This document shows, in pieces, positions 33,352 to 42,227 of a DNA stretch of 64,000 nt. The stretch's first letter is position 1. The number at the start of each line of letters is the position of its first letter. Both the position numbers and the translations under genes were made by a program. The notes beneath the pieces are model-generated. The model ran no database searches. It was not told the DNA's origin and saw nothing but the letters and a program-made list of their open reading frames with translations. The stretch covers positions 620,001-684,000 of the forward strand of contig NZ_CP014595.1 in NCBI RefSeq assembly GCF_001687105.1, read 5' to 3'. The stretch is from Salipiger sp. CCB-MM3 (lineage in GTDB: Bacteria > Pseudomonadota > Alphaproteobacteria > Rhodobacterales > Rhodobacteraceae).

Positions 33352-35640
33352 ATGGCCCTTCTGCGCAACCTCTCGGTCGCCCTCAAACTTCCGGCCCTGA
33401 TGATCGCCATCGCCATCGGCTGTCTCGGCATGGCGGGGGCCATCGCCTACAAGGTGTCGCATGCGCAGCTGATCCAAGAGGTGTCGTTCCGCCTCGGCAT
33501 GCTGGCCGAAACACGCGCGACGATGATCGAGGACTGGTTTCACGAGACCCGAAGCGAACTGGGGGAAAAGGCCGCCGAGCCGCTGGTGATCGACGCCGCC
33601 ACCGCGTTTCTGAGTACCTATAAAACGCTCGGCGATGACGCCAATGCCCACCTGAGGCGCGCCTACATCGACGATAACCCAAACCCCGCCGACGCCCGCG
33701 CCGATCTCGAAGAAGCTGCAGATAACACTGCCTATTCCCTGTTTCACAAGAAGTTCCACGCCGACTTGCGCGCGCGGGTTGAGGCTCTGGGCCTGCGCGA
33801 CCTGCTGATCGTCTCGGCTGCTGGGGATGTGATCTACTCGGTCCAGAAACAGGAGGAGTTCGCCAGCAATGTCGCGGAGGATGAGGGCGGGCTTGGCACC
33901 GCGCTGCGCGCCGCACTGGCGCCTGACGCCGCATTCGGTTTCGGCGACTTCGCTCCAACCGAGGCGCGCGCGCGCGCCTATCTCGCGGCGCCACTGCACA
34001 ACGAATGGGGCGACACGATCGCCGCCCTCGTCTTTGAGGTGGACGATCAGGCGTTGACCCATCTGACGACCATGGAAACGGGCCGCACGCCTACCACCGA
34101 ACTCGAGCTTCTGGCCGGTGATCACACCCGTCGCAGCCACCTCGGGCTTGGCGGTGTGCAAAGTGCCATCGGCACCCAAGGCACGCCCAATCCCGCCTTC
34201 GATGCCGCCCTTGAGGGCCAGCGCGGCGTCGTAGACATCACCCTGAGCGACGGGCGCAGCTACACCGCGGCCTATCATCCCCTCAATATCGCGGGCCGTA
34301 ACTGGGCCCTGATCGCCGCCGAACCCGCAGAGGTTATCGCCGCCGGTCCGCGCGCGCTGCTCGAGCGGCTGCTGCGTGGCACGGCCATCGCGCTGATCGC
34401 GGCGCTCGCGCTTGCCTGGCTCGCCGCGCGCAATCTCGCCCGTCCGCTGGCGCGGATCGCCAATGCCATGGGCCAAGTTGCCGCGGGCGATTACGAAAGC
34501 GAGATCCCCGCGCAACGCCGCGGTGACGAGATCGGACGCATTGCCCGCGCGCTCGAGGCCTTGCGCCGCGACCTGCGCCAATCCCGCGATGATCTTAAAG
34601 ACGGCGCAACCACGCGCGCCGCGATGCAAAGTGCTCAAAGCGATGTGGTCGAGACCCTGCAGACCGCGCTGGCCAGATTGGCCGAGGGCGACCTCGGCGC
34701 CTCGATCGCCCAAGAGTTCCCCGAAGATTACGAGCGGCTCCGAACCGATTTCAACCGCGCCACCGACCGGCTGCAGCAGGCCATGCTGGACGTGACGCAA
34801 AGCGCCGGGGCGATCAACGACGATGTCGATCACATCGCGCAGGCCTCCGAAGACCTCGGGCAGCGCACCGAGCGGCAGGCCGCCACGGTCGAGGAAACCG
34901 CCGCCGCACTCGATCAACTGACCGCCTCTGTCACGGAAGCCGCGAAAAACGCCGCCGAGGTCGACGGCATCGTCGGCAAGGCCCGCGAAGATGCGCAGGT
35001 CAGCGGCGAAGTCGTGCGCCAAACCATTGAGGCAATTGGCGTGATCGAGGCCTCGTTTCAGCAGATTTCCAACAACATCAAAGTGATCGACGACATCGCC
35101 TTCCAGACCAACCTGCTCGCGCTGAATGCCGGCGTCGAAGCTGCGCGCGCTGGGGATGCGGGGCTGGGCTTTGCCGTGGTCGCTTCCGAAGTGCGGCTGC
35201 TCGCGCAGCGGTCCTCGGAAGCCGCGCGTGAGATCAACACGCTGATCACCAGTTCCTCCGAACACGTCCAGACCGGGGTTCGGCTGGTCGGGCGCACGGG
35301 CGGCGCGCTCAAGGAGATCATCGCCTCGATCCGCATCATCGCCGAACGGGTGACGGCCATCGCAGACTCCGCGCGTGAGCAGTCGACCGGCCTGTCGGAG
35401 CTTAACAGCGCCGTGGGCGAGCTCGACATGACCACGCAGAAGAACGCGGCGATGTTCGAACAGACCTCCGCCGCCAGCAGCGAGTTGCGGCGCACGGCGC
35501 AAGGGCTGCGGCAAAACATCGAACGCTTCAAATTGCGCGGCGAGGCCGACGGGTGGGCGCCTGACGAGGGCGAGTGGACCGGCGAGGAGGAGCCGCATTC
35601 GCCGGAGCTAACAGATGCACCGGATCTGCGGGCGGGATGA
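33352..35640 (+). CDS. Methyl-accepting chemotaxis protein
   Basis: A 762-residue transmembrane receptor. TM1 lies at about residues 13-33, a large periplasmic sensor domain at about 34-340 (Cache-like), and TM2 at about 344-361. A HAMP domain (LARPLARIANAMGQVAAGDYESEIP) and a second HAMP-like segment (LARLAEGDLGASI) precede the signalling hairpin with the conserved tip IAFQTNLLALNAGVEAARAG. There is no C-terminal CheR-binding pentapeptide; the tail is acidic. ATG at 33352 has AGGAG. It follows the RbsB-like gene by 129 bases, suggesting a binding protein-receptor pair. Confidence 0.93.
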   Translation: MALLRNLSVALKLPALMIAIAIGCLGMAGAIAYKVSHAQLIQEVSFRLGMLAETRATMIEDWFHETRSELGEKAAEPLVIDAATAFLSTYKTLGDDANAHLRRAYIDDNPNPADARADLEEAADNTAYSLFHKKFHADLRARVEALGLRDLLIVSAAGDVIYSVQKQEEFASNVAEDEGGLGTALRAALAPDAAFGFGDFAPTEARARAYLAAPLHNEWGDTIAALVFEVDDQALTHLTTMETGRTPTTELELLAGDHTRRSHLGLGGVQSAIGTQGTPNPAFDAALEGQRGVVDITLSDGRSYTAAYHPLNIAGRNWALIAAEPAEVIAAGPRALLERLLRGTAIALIAALALAWLAARNLARPLARIANAMGQVAAGDYESEIPAQRRGDEIGRIARALEALRRDLRQSRDDLKDGATTRAAMQSAQSDVVETLQTALARLAEGDLGASIAQEFPEDYERLRTDFNRATDRLQQAMLDVTQSAGAINDDVDHIAQASEDLGQRTERQAATVEETAAALDQLTASVTEAAKNAAEVDGIVGKAREDAQVSGEVVRQTIEAIGVIEASFQQISNNIKVIDDIAFQTNLLALNAGVEAARAGDAGLGFAVVASEVRLLAQRSSEAAREINTLITSSSEHVQTGVRLVGRTGGALKEIIASIRIIAERVTAIADSAREQSTGLSELNSAVGELDMTTQKNAAMFEQTSAASSELRRTAQGLRQNIERFKLRGEADGWAPDEGEWTGEEEPHSPELTDAPDLRAG

Positions 35641-35695
35641 GACAGCCCATCCCCCATAGCCGCCGCGCACAAGGCCAATACGCTGTGGCGCAGGC

Positions 35696-35726
35696 ATCGA
35701 AATTGCCGAGGATTGGCAATTTCGAT
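35696..35726. terminator. Bidirectional hairpin between chemoreceptor and acetyltransferase genes
   Basis: ATCGAAATTGCC (35696-35707) pairs perfectly with GGCAATTTCGAT (35715-35726) around a seven-base loop. It lies 55 bases after the chemoreceptor stop and 63 after the convergent acetyltransferase stop. Confidence 0.75.
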
Positions 35727-35789
35727 CCGCTTGTCCAGGCACCGCGCAGCGCTGGCCAAAGGACTCGGCGGCGCGCGCAGCCAGCTCGC

Positions 35790-36410
35790 TCAGTCCGTGC
35801 CTTCGTATTTCTCCACAAACGCCTCGGCGGGCAGTTGCCGGAAATCCTCCAGCCGGGCGCGCAGAACCTCATGCGGCCAGTCCCACCATGCCAGCGCCAT
35901 CATCCGCTCTGCAACCTGCGGCGCGTAGCGCGCGCGCAGCGGCTGCGCGGGCACGCCCGCGACGATCGTGTAGGGCGCCACATCCTTGGTCACCACCGCC
36001 GAAGAGGCGACCACCGCGCCATGGCCCACCGTCACCTCGGGCCGCACCACCGCGCCATGACCGATCCAAGTGTCATGGCCGATATAGGCGCGGCGAGCGT
36101 GGCGGGCCTCGAAGAAGAATTCGTCCCGCCCCGCATCATCCCAATAGTCGCCGGAGCGGTAGAGGAAGTGATGCAGCGAGGCGTTCTGCATCGGGTGGTC
36201 CGTCGGCCCGATGCGGCTGAAGCTGGCGATATTGGCGAACTTGCCCACCGTGCAATTGGCGATATCCGCATAGCGGTCGCAGTAAGAATAATCGCCTATC
36301 TGCACGTGGGTCAGCCGCGAGCCGCGCCCGATCTCCACATAGGCGCCAAGCTCGCTCGCGGTGATCTCGCAATCGGGGTGGAGGAAGGGCTCAAGCCCGA
36401 GACGTGCCAT
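35790..36410 (-). CDS. Phosphonate-metabolism hexapeptide-repeat acyltransferase
   Basis: A 206-residue trimeric left-handed beta-helix enzyme. Hexapeptide repeats run through IGRGSRLTHVQIGDYS and IGHDTWIGHGAVVRPEVTVGHGAVV, with HATDHP-like active segment TDHPMQNAS and the family end VPAQPLRARY. It fits the transferase-hexapeptide family found specifically in phn operons; it probably acetylates an aminoalkylphosphonate (inference). Its ATG abuts the phnE2 stop with no gap, so it is the last gene of phnC-D-E1-E2. Confidence 0.88.
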   Translation of the reverse strand: MARLGLEPFLHPDCEITASELGAYVEIGRGSRLTHVQIGDYSYCDRYADIANCTVGKFANIASFSRIGPTDHPMQNASLHHFLYRSGDYWDDAGRDEFFFEARHARRAYIGHDTWIGHGAVVRPEVTVGHGAVVASSAVVTKDVAPYTIVAGVPAQPLRARYAPQVAERMMALAWWDWPHEVLRARLEDFRQLPAEAFVEKYEGTD

Positions 36411-37721
36411 TCAGAGCCCCTTGATCAGCTTGCGGCGCAGCCAGCCCGAAGCGCTGTCCATCGCCATGACCATCAGAACCACGAGGATGATGTAATAGCT
36501 CACCTCTTCCCAATCCTTCTGGGTGATCATCGCCTGTGTCAGCAAAAGCCCGATGCCGCCGCCGGTGATCGCGCCGATGATGGTGGCCGAGCGGATGTTC
36601 GACTCCAGATAGTAGAGGACCTGGCTAATCAGCACCGGCACGATCTGCGGGATCACCCCGAAGCGGTAGCGTTGCAGCGGCTTGGCGCCGGTCGAGGCGA
36701 CGCCCTCGATCTGCTTGCCGTCGACATTCTCCAGCGCCTCCGAGAAGAGCTTACCGAAGCTGCCGGTGTCGGTCAGCAGGATCGCCAGCGCCCCGGTCAT
36801 CGGCCCGGGCCCAAAGGCGCGGCTGAGCACGATGGTCCAGATCAGCCCATCCACCCCGCGCAGGAAATCGAACACCCGGCGCATGGCAAAGCGCACCGCC
36901 GCCAGCGGCGCAAAGTTCTTGGCCGACAGGAAAGCCAGCGGCAGCGCCACGATCGCCGCCCCCATGGTGCCCAGGAAGGCCATCAGGATCGTCTCGAACA
37001 GCGCCCAGGCCACATCGGCGTGGCGCCACATCTCATTGCCCCAGAAATCCTGCCACGCACCGGCGAGATTGCCGCGCGCCGGGTCGATCTGCGCACCAAA
37101 GAGGATCTCCGCCGGACCATGCCCATGATAGGGGCTGTCGAGGGTGAAGAAGAACAGCTCCCAGCCCGGGAAATAGCGGAAAAGCTCGGTCTTCGAACGG
37201 GTCAGCGCCACCCGCGCGCCATCGGCGGTGACCTGCAGGCGCGAGGACGAGGCGGAAATCCAGTCGGGCAGCCCCTCCTCGGGAAGGTTGCTCACCAATG
37301 TGCGCCCGTCGAGACGCGCCTCGATCAGACCATAGCCCGGCACCTCCCAGCGGAAGCCATTTTCCGGCAGCAGGATCACCTCCTGCCCGTCCTTCAGCAT
37401 CACGCGCGTGCTGCCATCGGGCTGCGGGATCACCCAGTCAGGCCCGGTGCCTTCGGGGTATTCGCCCTTGCGCTCGCCCTCGATCGCCACCGCGACGCCG
37501 CCGCTGCGGTTGTCGCGCGTGACATGGGTCTTGTAGCTCCAGATGTCCGACAGCAGCGTGCGGGCGTTGTCCCAGCGCGCGCGCTCCGACAGGCCGGCGA
37601 TGTCAAAGGCGAAGAAAATGTAGGTGAGATAGGCCAGCACCACCAAAGGCAGGCCGAAGGAGACCAGCCGTTTGCGGGTAAACTGCCGGTCGGCGGAGGC
37701 GTAAAGCGCGGCGTCGGCCAT
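36411..37721 (-). CDS. phnE2: Phosphonate ABC transporter permease, long form
   Basis: A 436-residue inner-membrane permease. One N-terminal helix (about residues 19-43) is followed by about 180 non-membrane residues, likely periplasmic. Then comes a standard permease core (about 235-430) with RGVDGLIWTIVLSRAFGPGPMTGALAI and the EAA loop region EALENVDGKQIEGVASTGA. The extra periplasmic part is absent from short PhnE proteins. It starts one base after the phnE1 stop. Confidence 0.92.
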   Translation of the reverse strand: MADAALYASADRQFTRKRLVSFGLPLVVLAYLTYIFFAFDIAGLSERARWDNARTLLSDIWSYKTHVTRDNRSGGVAVAIEGERKGEYPEGTGPDWVIPQPDGSTRVMLKDGQEVILLPENGFRWEVPGYGLIEARLDGRTLVSNLPEEGLPDWISASSSRLQVTADGARVALTRSKTELFRYFPGWELFFFTLDSPYHGHGPAEILFGAQIDPARGNLAGAWQDFWGNEMWRHADVAWALFETILMAFLGTMGAAIVALPLAFLSAKNFAPLAAVRFAMRRVFDFLRGVDGLIWTIVLSRAFGPGPMTGALAILLTDTGSFGKLFSEALENVDGKQIEGVASTGAKPLQRYRFGVIPQIVPVLISQVLYYLESNIRSATIIGAITGGGIGLLLTQAMITQKDWEEVSYYIILVVLMVMAMDSASGWLRRKLIKGL

Positions 37722-37722
37722 C

Positions 37723-38589
37723 TCAGTGGCCTCCTTTCTTGGACGAGATCATGGCGTTGCGCACATGGCTCGACAGTTGGTCAAACACGACGATGGTCGC
37801 GAACAGCAGGATGAAAATGGCGGCGGCCTCGTCGAAACGCCCCTGCCCCCAGGCCATGGCGTTGCGCAGCTCGTAGCCGATGCCGCCCGCGCCGACGAAG
37901 CCGAGGATGGCCGAGGCGCGAATGTTGATCTCGAAGCGCAGCAGCGCGTAGCTGAAGTAATTCGGCGCCACCTGCGGCACCACGCCCAGCCACATGCGCT
38001 GCAGCCAGCTTGCGCCCACCGACGAGAGCCCTTCAACGGGCTTGAGGTCGGCGTTCTCATTGACCTCGGAGAAGAGCTTGCCGAGTGCCCCGGCGGTGTG
38101 CAGCGCGATGGCGATCATCGCGGGCACCGGCCCGCCGCCCAGCACAAAGATCAGCACCAGCGCGATGACGATCTCGGGCACCGCGCGCAGGATATCCATG
38201 ACGCGGCGGAAAATCGGGATCAGCCGCGGCCAGCGCGCCAGCCCGCGGGTTGAGAGCAGCGACAGGATCATCGCCGCCGCGGCCCCGATCAGCGTCGAGC
38301 AGGCGGCAATATTGATCGTCTCCACCAGCGCCGGGAAATATTCGACAAGGTGCCCCGGCAGCCGGTCGAGCTTGGGCAGCGTGTCGCGCAGGACGTCGGC
38401 GGGAAAGTCAAAGATTTGCGGCAGCCCGTCCCAGAAGCCGCCCGCGTTGCGGCTGTCGGCCAGCGTGAAGCCCGAGATCATCAGCAGCGCGAAAATCGCA
38501 AGCGTCAGCCCACCGTAAAGGCGTTTGCGGGCCATCAGCGCGAGGTAATTGGCGCGCGGATCATGGGGGGCATCGGGATATTGGGTCAT
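37723..38589 (-). CDS. phnE1: Phosphonate ABC transporter permease
   Basis: A 288-residue inner-membrane protein with about six membrane segments; the permease core contains DILRAVPEIVIALVLIFVLGGGP and the EAA loop EVNENADLKPVEGLSSVGA. It pairs with PhnE2 to form the phosphonate channel. The ATG at 38589 (MTQYPDAPHD) is preferred; the frame stays open further upstream, into a terminator and the phnD gene end, which is not credible. Confidence 0.93.
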   Translation of the reverse strand: MTQYPDAPHDPRANYLALMARKRLYGGLTLAIFALLMISGFTLADSRNAGGFWDGLPQIFDFPADVLRDTLPKLDRLPGHLVEYFPALVETINIAACSTLIGAAAAMILSLLSTRGLARWPRLIPIFRRVMDILRAVPEIVIALVLIFVLGGGPVPAMIAIALHTAGALGKLFSEVNENADLKPVEGLSSVGASWLQRMWLGVVPQVAPNYFSYALLRFEINIRASAILGFVGAGGIGYELRNAMAWGQGRFDEAAAIFILLFATIVVFDQLSSHVRNAMISSKKGGH

Positions 38590-38676
38590 GCGGCGGTCCT
38601 GCGGCTGGCCCGCGCCCGGCCCGGGCTCGCCCCGTCTGGGGCGGCGCATTCGGGCGGCAGCGGTCCGGGAAACGTA

Positions 38677-38706
38677 AAGGGACCCCGCGCATCGGCGGGG
38701 CCCCTT
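38677..38706 (-). terminator. Hairpin between phnD and phnE1
   Basis: AAAGGGACCCCGC pairs with GCGGGGCCCCTT (38677-38706) just after the phnD stop. A short T-run (CCTTTACG) follows on the minus strand. It probably limits read-through so that PhnD is made in excess over the permeases. Confidence 0.7.
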
Positions 38707-38719
38707 AGGTGGTCTGCGA

Positions 38720-39619
38720 TCAGTTGATCTTCGAGCGGCGGGCCGCGACGATCGACTCATACTCTTTGTGGGTCACCGGGATGAAATCCTTGGCATCGCC
38801 CGCCGCCACGCCGTAGGCGCAATCGGGGTCTTCTTCCCAGAGGTTGGCGGTCAGCTCGGTAACGCTGTCCTTGACCGACTGCGGCAGCGCCTTGCGCATC
38901 ACGAAGGGGCCTTCGGGGATCACGTTCGACTGCCAGATTTGCACCAGATCGTTCATGTCGACGAGGCCCGCGTCCACCGCCTTGCGCAGCGCGCCCGAGT
39001 TGTAGCCGTCTTCCCAGTTGCCCTGACCGTCGGCCCAGGTCACGCCCGCGTCGACGTCACCGTTGTTGACCGCGACGATGGTCTGCTCGTGGCCGCCGGT
39101 GAAGACGACGTCGGAGAAGTAATCGCCCGGCTCCATCGAGTAGCCCGCTTCGGCGATCTCGATCGAGGGGATCAGATAGCCCGAGGTCGAGTTCGGATCA
39201 CCGAAGCCAAACTCCTTGCCCTTCAGGTCGTCGAGCGAGGTCACGCCGCTGTCGGCGCGGGCAAAGCCGATCGAATAGTAGCCGATGGAGCCGTCGGCGT
39301 TCTGCTTGACCAGAACCGGCTCGACCGCTTCGGGGTCGGCGATATAGGTGCCGGCGTAGGAGGAGGCGCCCATCCAAGCCGCGTCGATGGTGCCGCCCAG
39401 CAGGCCCTGCATCACGCCGTTGTAGTCGGCGGGGGTGAAGATCTTCACCTCGACGCCAAGCGCCGCGGCGATCTTCTCGGCATAGCACTGATTCGAGGCC
39501 AGACGGTCCTGGGCGTTCTCGCCGCCGAGGATGCCGAGACGGAACTCGGAGATTTCCTGCGCTTGGGCTGCGCCCACGAGCATGGTGCTGGCCAGAGCGG
39601 CTGCGATCAGTTTCTTCAT
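38720..39619 (-). CDS. phnD: Phosphonate ABC transporter periplasmic binding protein
   Basis: A 299-residue exported protein with a signal peptide of about 20 residues (KKLIAAALASTMLVGAAQA). Mature family blocks are FRLGILGGENAQDRL, GTIDAAWMGASSYAG and FGDPNSTSGYLIPS, the last lining the phosphonate pocket. A hairpin at 38677-38706 follows. Confidence 0.96.
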   Translation of the reverse strand: MKKLIAAALASTMLVGAAQAQEISEFRLGILGGENAQDRLASNQCYAEKIAAALGVEVKIFTPADYNGVMQGLLGGTIDAAWMGASSYAGTYIADPEAVEPVLVKQNADGSIGYYSIGFARADSGVTSLDDLKGKEFGFGDPNSTSGYLIPSIEIAEAGYSMEPGDYFSDVVFTGGHEQTIVAVNNGDVDAGVTWADGQGNWEDGYNSGALRKAVDAGLVDMNDLVQIWQSNVIPEGPFVMRKALPQSVKDSVTELTANLWEEDPDCAYGVAAGDAKDFIPVTHKEYESIVAARRSKIN

Positions 39620-39670
39620 CTTCTGTCCCTCATATAAGGAATTGGACCCGTCCCGATGGGCCCCTGGTGA

Positions 39671-40489
39671 TCAGACCGCGACTTCCGCAGCCCGGATTTC
39701 CGCCGCGACCACCGGGTCGCGGATTTCGGTGGAGGTGGCGTTTTCCGAAAAATCGGCGCCAGCGCCGTAGATGTCGCGCGCGACCCCGGTGGTCAGCTGC
39801 GCCGGAGTGCCGTCAAAGACGATCCGCCCGTCGCGCATGCCGATGACCCGGTCGCAATAGCGCCGCGCCGTATCCAGCGTGTGCAGGTTGGCGATCACCA
39901 TGCGGCCGTCTTCCTCGTGAATGCGGCGCAGGCTGTCCATCACCAGCTGCGCGTTCATCGGATCGAGCGAGGCAATGGGCTCGTCGGCGAGGATCACCTT
40001 GGGGTCCTGCATCAGGGCGCGCGCGATGGCGACACGCTGCTGCTGACCACCCGAAAGCGCCTCGGCGCGTTTGGCGGCATGGCCGGCGATGCCGAGCCGC
40101 TCGAGAATGTCGATGGCGCGGTGCACGTCCTCGCGCGGGTAGAGGTTGAACATGGTCGACAGCGTGCTGCGCCGCGCCAGCGTGCCGTGCAGCACGTTCG
40201 ACACCACATCCATGCGCGGCACGAGGTTGAACTGCTGGAAGATCATCGCGCAGTCTGACTGCCACAGGCGCTTGTCCCCGCCCCTCAGTTGCAGCACGTC
40301 GCGGCCCTCGAACAGCAAACGCCCCTCGGTCGCATCGGTCAGCCGGTTCATCATCCGCAGGAAGGTCGACTTGCCCGCGCCCGACCGGCCGATGATGCCG
40401 ATCATCATCGGCCGGTCGACGGTAAAGCTCGCGTTGTCCACGGCGGTGTTCGCGCCGAAGCGCTTCGTCAGTTTCTCGACGGTGAGCAT
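39671..40489 (-). CDS. phnC: Phosphonate ABC transporter ATP-binding protein
   Basis: A 272-residue ATPase, first gene of the phosphonate uptake operon. Walker [10 protein letters not shown], signature [15 protein letters not shown] and Walker B VILADEP are intact. A candidate 11-bp-spaced direct repeat for a PhoB-type activator lies about 70-90 bases upstream. Confidence 0.95.
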   Translation of the reverse strand: MLTVEKLTKRFGANTAVDNASFTVDRPMMIGIIGRSGAGKSTFLRMMNRLTDATEGRLLFEGRDVLQLRGGDKRLWQSDCAMIFQQFNLVPRMDVVSNVLHGTLARRSTLSTMFNLYPREDVHRAIDILERLGIAGHAAKRAEALSGGQQQRVAIARALMQDPKVILADEPIASLDPMNAQLVMDSLRRIHEEDGRMVIANLHTLDTARRYCDRVIGMRDGRIVFDGTPAQLTTGVARDIYGAGADFSENATSTEIRDPVVAAEIRAAEVAV

Positions 40490-40558
40490 GGTTCCCCCAG
40501 ACTGTCCGGGGCGCTATGTCGCCCCGAACGGTATCGAGGCTGTGACGCTTCGGACTCA

Positions 40559-40577
40559 GTTCCATGTCGGTTCCATG
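40559..40577. promoter_or_regulatory. Direct repeat GTTCCATG upstream of phnC
   Basis: GTTCCATG occurs at 40559-40566 and again at 40570-40577, exactly 11 bases apart, one DNA turn, as in Pho boxes. A CTGTGAC element lies at 40540-40546 in the same 250-base divergent promoter region. The match to the Pho consensus itself is weak. Confidence 0.35.
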
Positions 40578-40739
40578 AAGCTTTTTTGACGGCGCCATCG
40601 CGGCGGCATATCCGGACCTTTTCTCGCGCGCGCTGCCTGCGCCAAAGGCGAAACCCCTCTCCAGCGCGCGCGGCACCCCGGAAAACACCCGCCGCGACGA
40701 TGACGCAGGGGCATTGCCCTCGCCGGTCAACAGTGGTCT

Positions 40740-42203
40740 ATGTCCGGACTAAAGCCCGCACGAGACTGGACCCCACACGTGCCCATAAGCCTGTCGAAGA
40801 CCCCTGCCTCCCCTCCCAGCCTGACCGACCGTCTGATCGGGGCCCTGCTGATCCTGATCACCTGTCTGCTCATCCTCAAGGAATGGCATCTGGTCTCCTC
40901 CGGGCTCGATTACGCATTGGTCCCCGCCGTGACGCTGGTGGTGGCGCTGCTGGCGACGCAGGTCGCGCCGGGGCGGCGGTTCTTCGTGGCCCTAGCCATC
41001 GCGCTTAGCCTCGCCTTGGTCTGGCGCGTCGAAGGCTGGCAGCCGGTGCTGCTGAACGCCTTCCACTCCGCCGGGTTCATCGCTGCCTTCTTTGCCGCGC
41101 TCGCCACGCTGCGCAGCGCCGCGCAGCAGGCCAGCTCGATCCGTGCCGCGGGCAATTTCCTCGCGCTGCAGCCGCCGGGGCGGCGTTATCTTGCGCTCAC
41201 GCTTGGCGGGCAGGCCTTCGCCTTGTTGCTCAACTACGGGGCCATCGCGCTGCTCGGCAGCCTCGCCACCGCCGCGGCGGCGGATGAGCCCGATGAGGAA
41301 ATCCGCACCCATCGCACCCGCCGCATGCTGCTGGCGATCCAGCGCGGGTTCGTCGCCTCGCTGCCGTGGTCGCCCATGTCCTTTTCCATCGCCATCACCA
41401 CCGCGCTTATCCCGGGCACCAGCTGGGGCTCTGTGGTGCTGCCGGCGATTGGCACCTCGGCGCTGATCACCCTGACCGGCTGGGCGCTCGACACGATCTT
41501 CAAGCCCAAGCTGTCGCATCCACCCGCCCCCCGCGCAGCGCCCGAGGGCAGCTGGGCGCTGATGGCACCGCTGCTGATCCTGCTGGGTCTGCTGGTGGTC
41601 TCGGTGCTGATCCTTCAAAGCCTCACCGGCCTGCGCATCATCGCGCTGGTGCTGCTGGTGGTGCCCTGTATGGCCGCCGCATGGGCGCTGCTGCAAAAGC
41701 GCGAGGGCAATCCGCCGCTGCGCGAGCGCGCCCGCACCTTCGCCTTCACCGAACTGCCCGCCTATCGCGGCGAGGTGACGCTGCTGATGATGGCCGGCTT
41801 CATCGGCACCGTCGGCGCGCCGCTGCTCGCACCGCTGGTCAAAGCCTCGGGCTTCCATCCCGAAGACCTGCCGCCCGCGCTGGTGCTGGTCAGCTTCGTC
41901 TGGATCATCCCGCTGCTTGGCCAGCTTGGCATGAACCCGATCCTTGCCGTGACGCTGATCGCGCCGCTGGTGCCCGCTGCCTCCGAGCTTGGCGTCGCGC
42001 CCGAGGCCATCGTGGTGTCGATCACCGCGGGCTGGGCCTTGGGGGGCATCAGTTCGCCCTTCACCGCCACCACGCTGCTGGTGGGAAGTTTCGGCAACGT
42101 CAGCGCCCGCCACGTCGGTCTGCGCTGGAACGGCAGCTACATGATCTGCATGCTGCTTTTGCTGTCGGCATGGGTGCTTGCCCTCGGCTATCTCATTCTC
42201 TGA
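40740..42203 (+). CDS. Polytopic membrane protein, putative transporter
   Basis: A 487-residue protein with about twelve hydrophobic segments that I do not assign to a named family. The overall pattern resembles ion-transporter (citrate/dicarboxylate-type) carriers: two related halves, and glycine/serine-rich breaks such as GTSWGSVVLP and GGISSPFTATTLL that look like hairpin-entering loops. The ATG at 40740 has no clear Shine-Dalgarno; the true start may be downstream. A dipeptidase gene follows by 24 bases, so it may carry a dipeptide or related product (inference). Confidence 0.7.
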   Translation: MSGLKPARDWTPHVPISLSKTPASPPSLTDRLIGALLILITCLLILKEWHLVSSGLDYALVPAVTLVVALLATQVAPGRRFFVALAIALSLALVWRVEGWQPVLLNAFHSAGFIAAFFAALATLRSAAQQASSIRAAGNFLALQPPGRRYLALTLGGQAFALLLNYGAIALLGSLATAAAADEPDEEIRTHRTRRMLLAIQRGFVASLPWSPMSFSIAITTALIPGTSWGSVVLPAIGTSALITLTGWALDTIFKPKLSHPPAPRAAPEGSWALMAPLLILLGLLVVSVLILQSLTGLRIIALVLLVVPCMAAAWALLQKREGNPPLRERARTFAFTELPAYRGEVTLLMMAGFIGTVGAPLLAPLVKASGFHPEDLPPALVLVSFVWIIPLLGQLGMNPILAVTLIAPLVPAASELGVAPEAIVVSITAGWALGGISSPFTATTLLVGSFGNVSARHVGLRWNGSYMICMLLLLSAWVLALGYLIL

Positions 42204-42227
42204 CCTCCAACTCGCGAAAGTTCCCCT

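Noticed and set aside
33295..35598. Minus-strand open frame of 767 codons opposite the chemoreceptor
   Set aside because: Translation is Arg/Gly/His-rich without any domain; the plus strand encodes a complete chemoreceptor.
40620..40672. Inverted CGCGCGCTG / CAGCGCGCG arms in the phnC divergent region
   Set aside because: Arms are 27 bases apart in GC-only sequence, which is expected by chance at this GC content.
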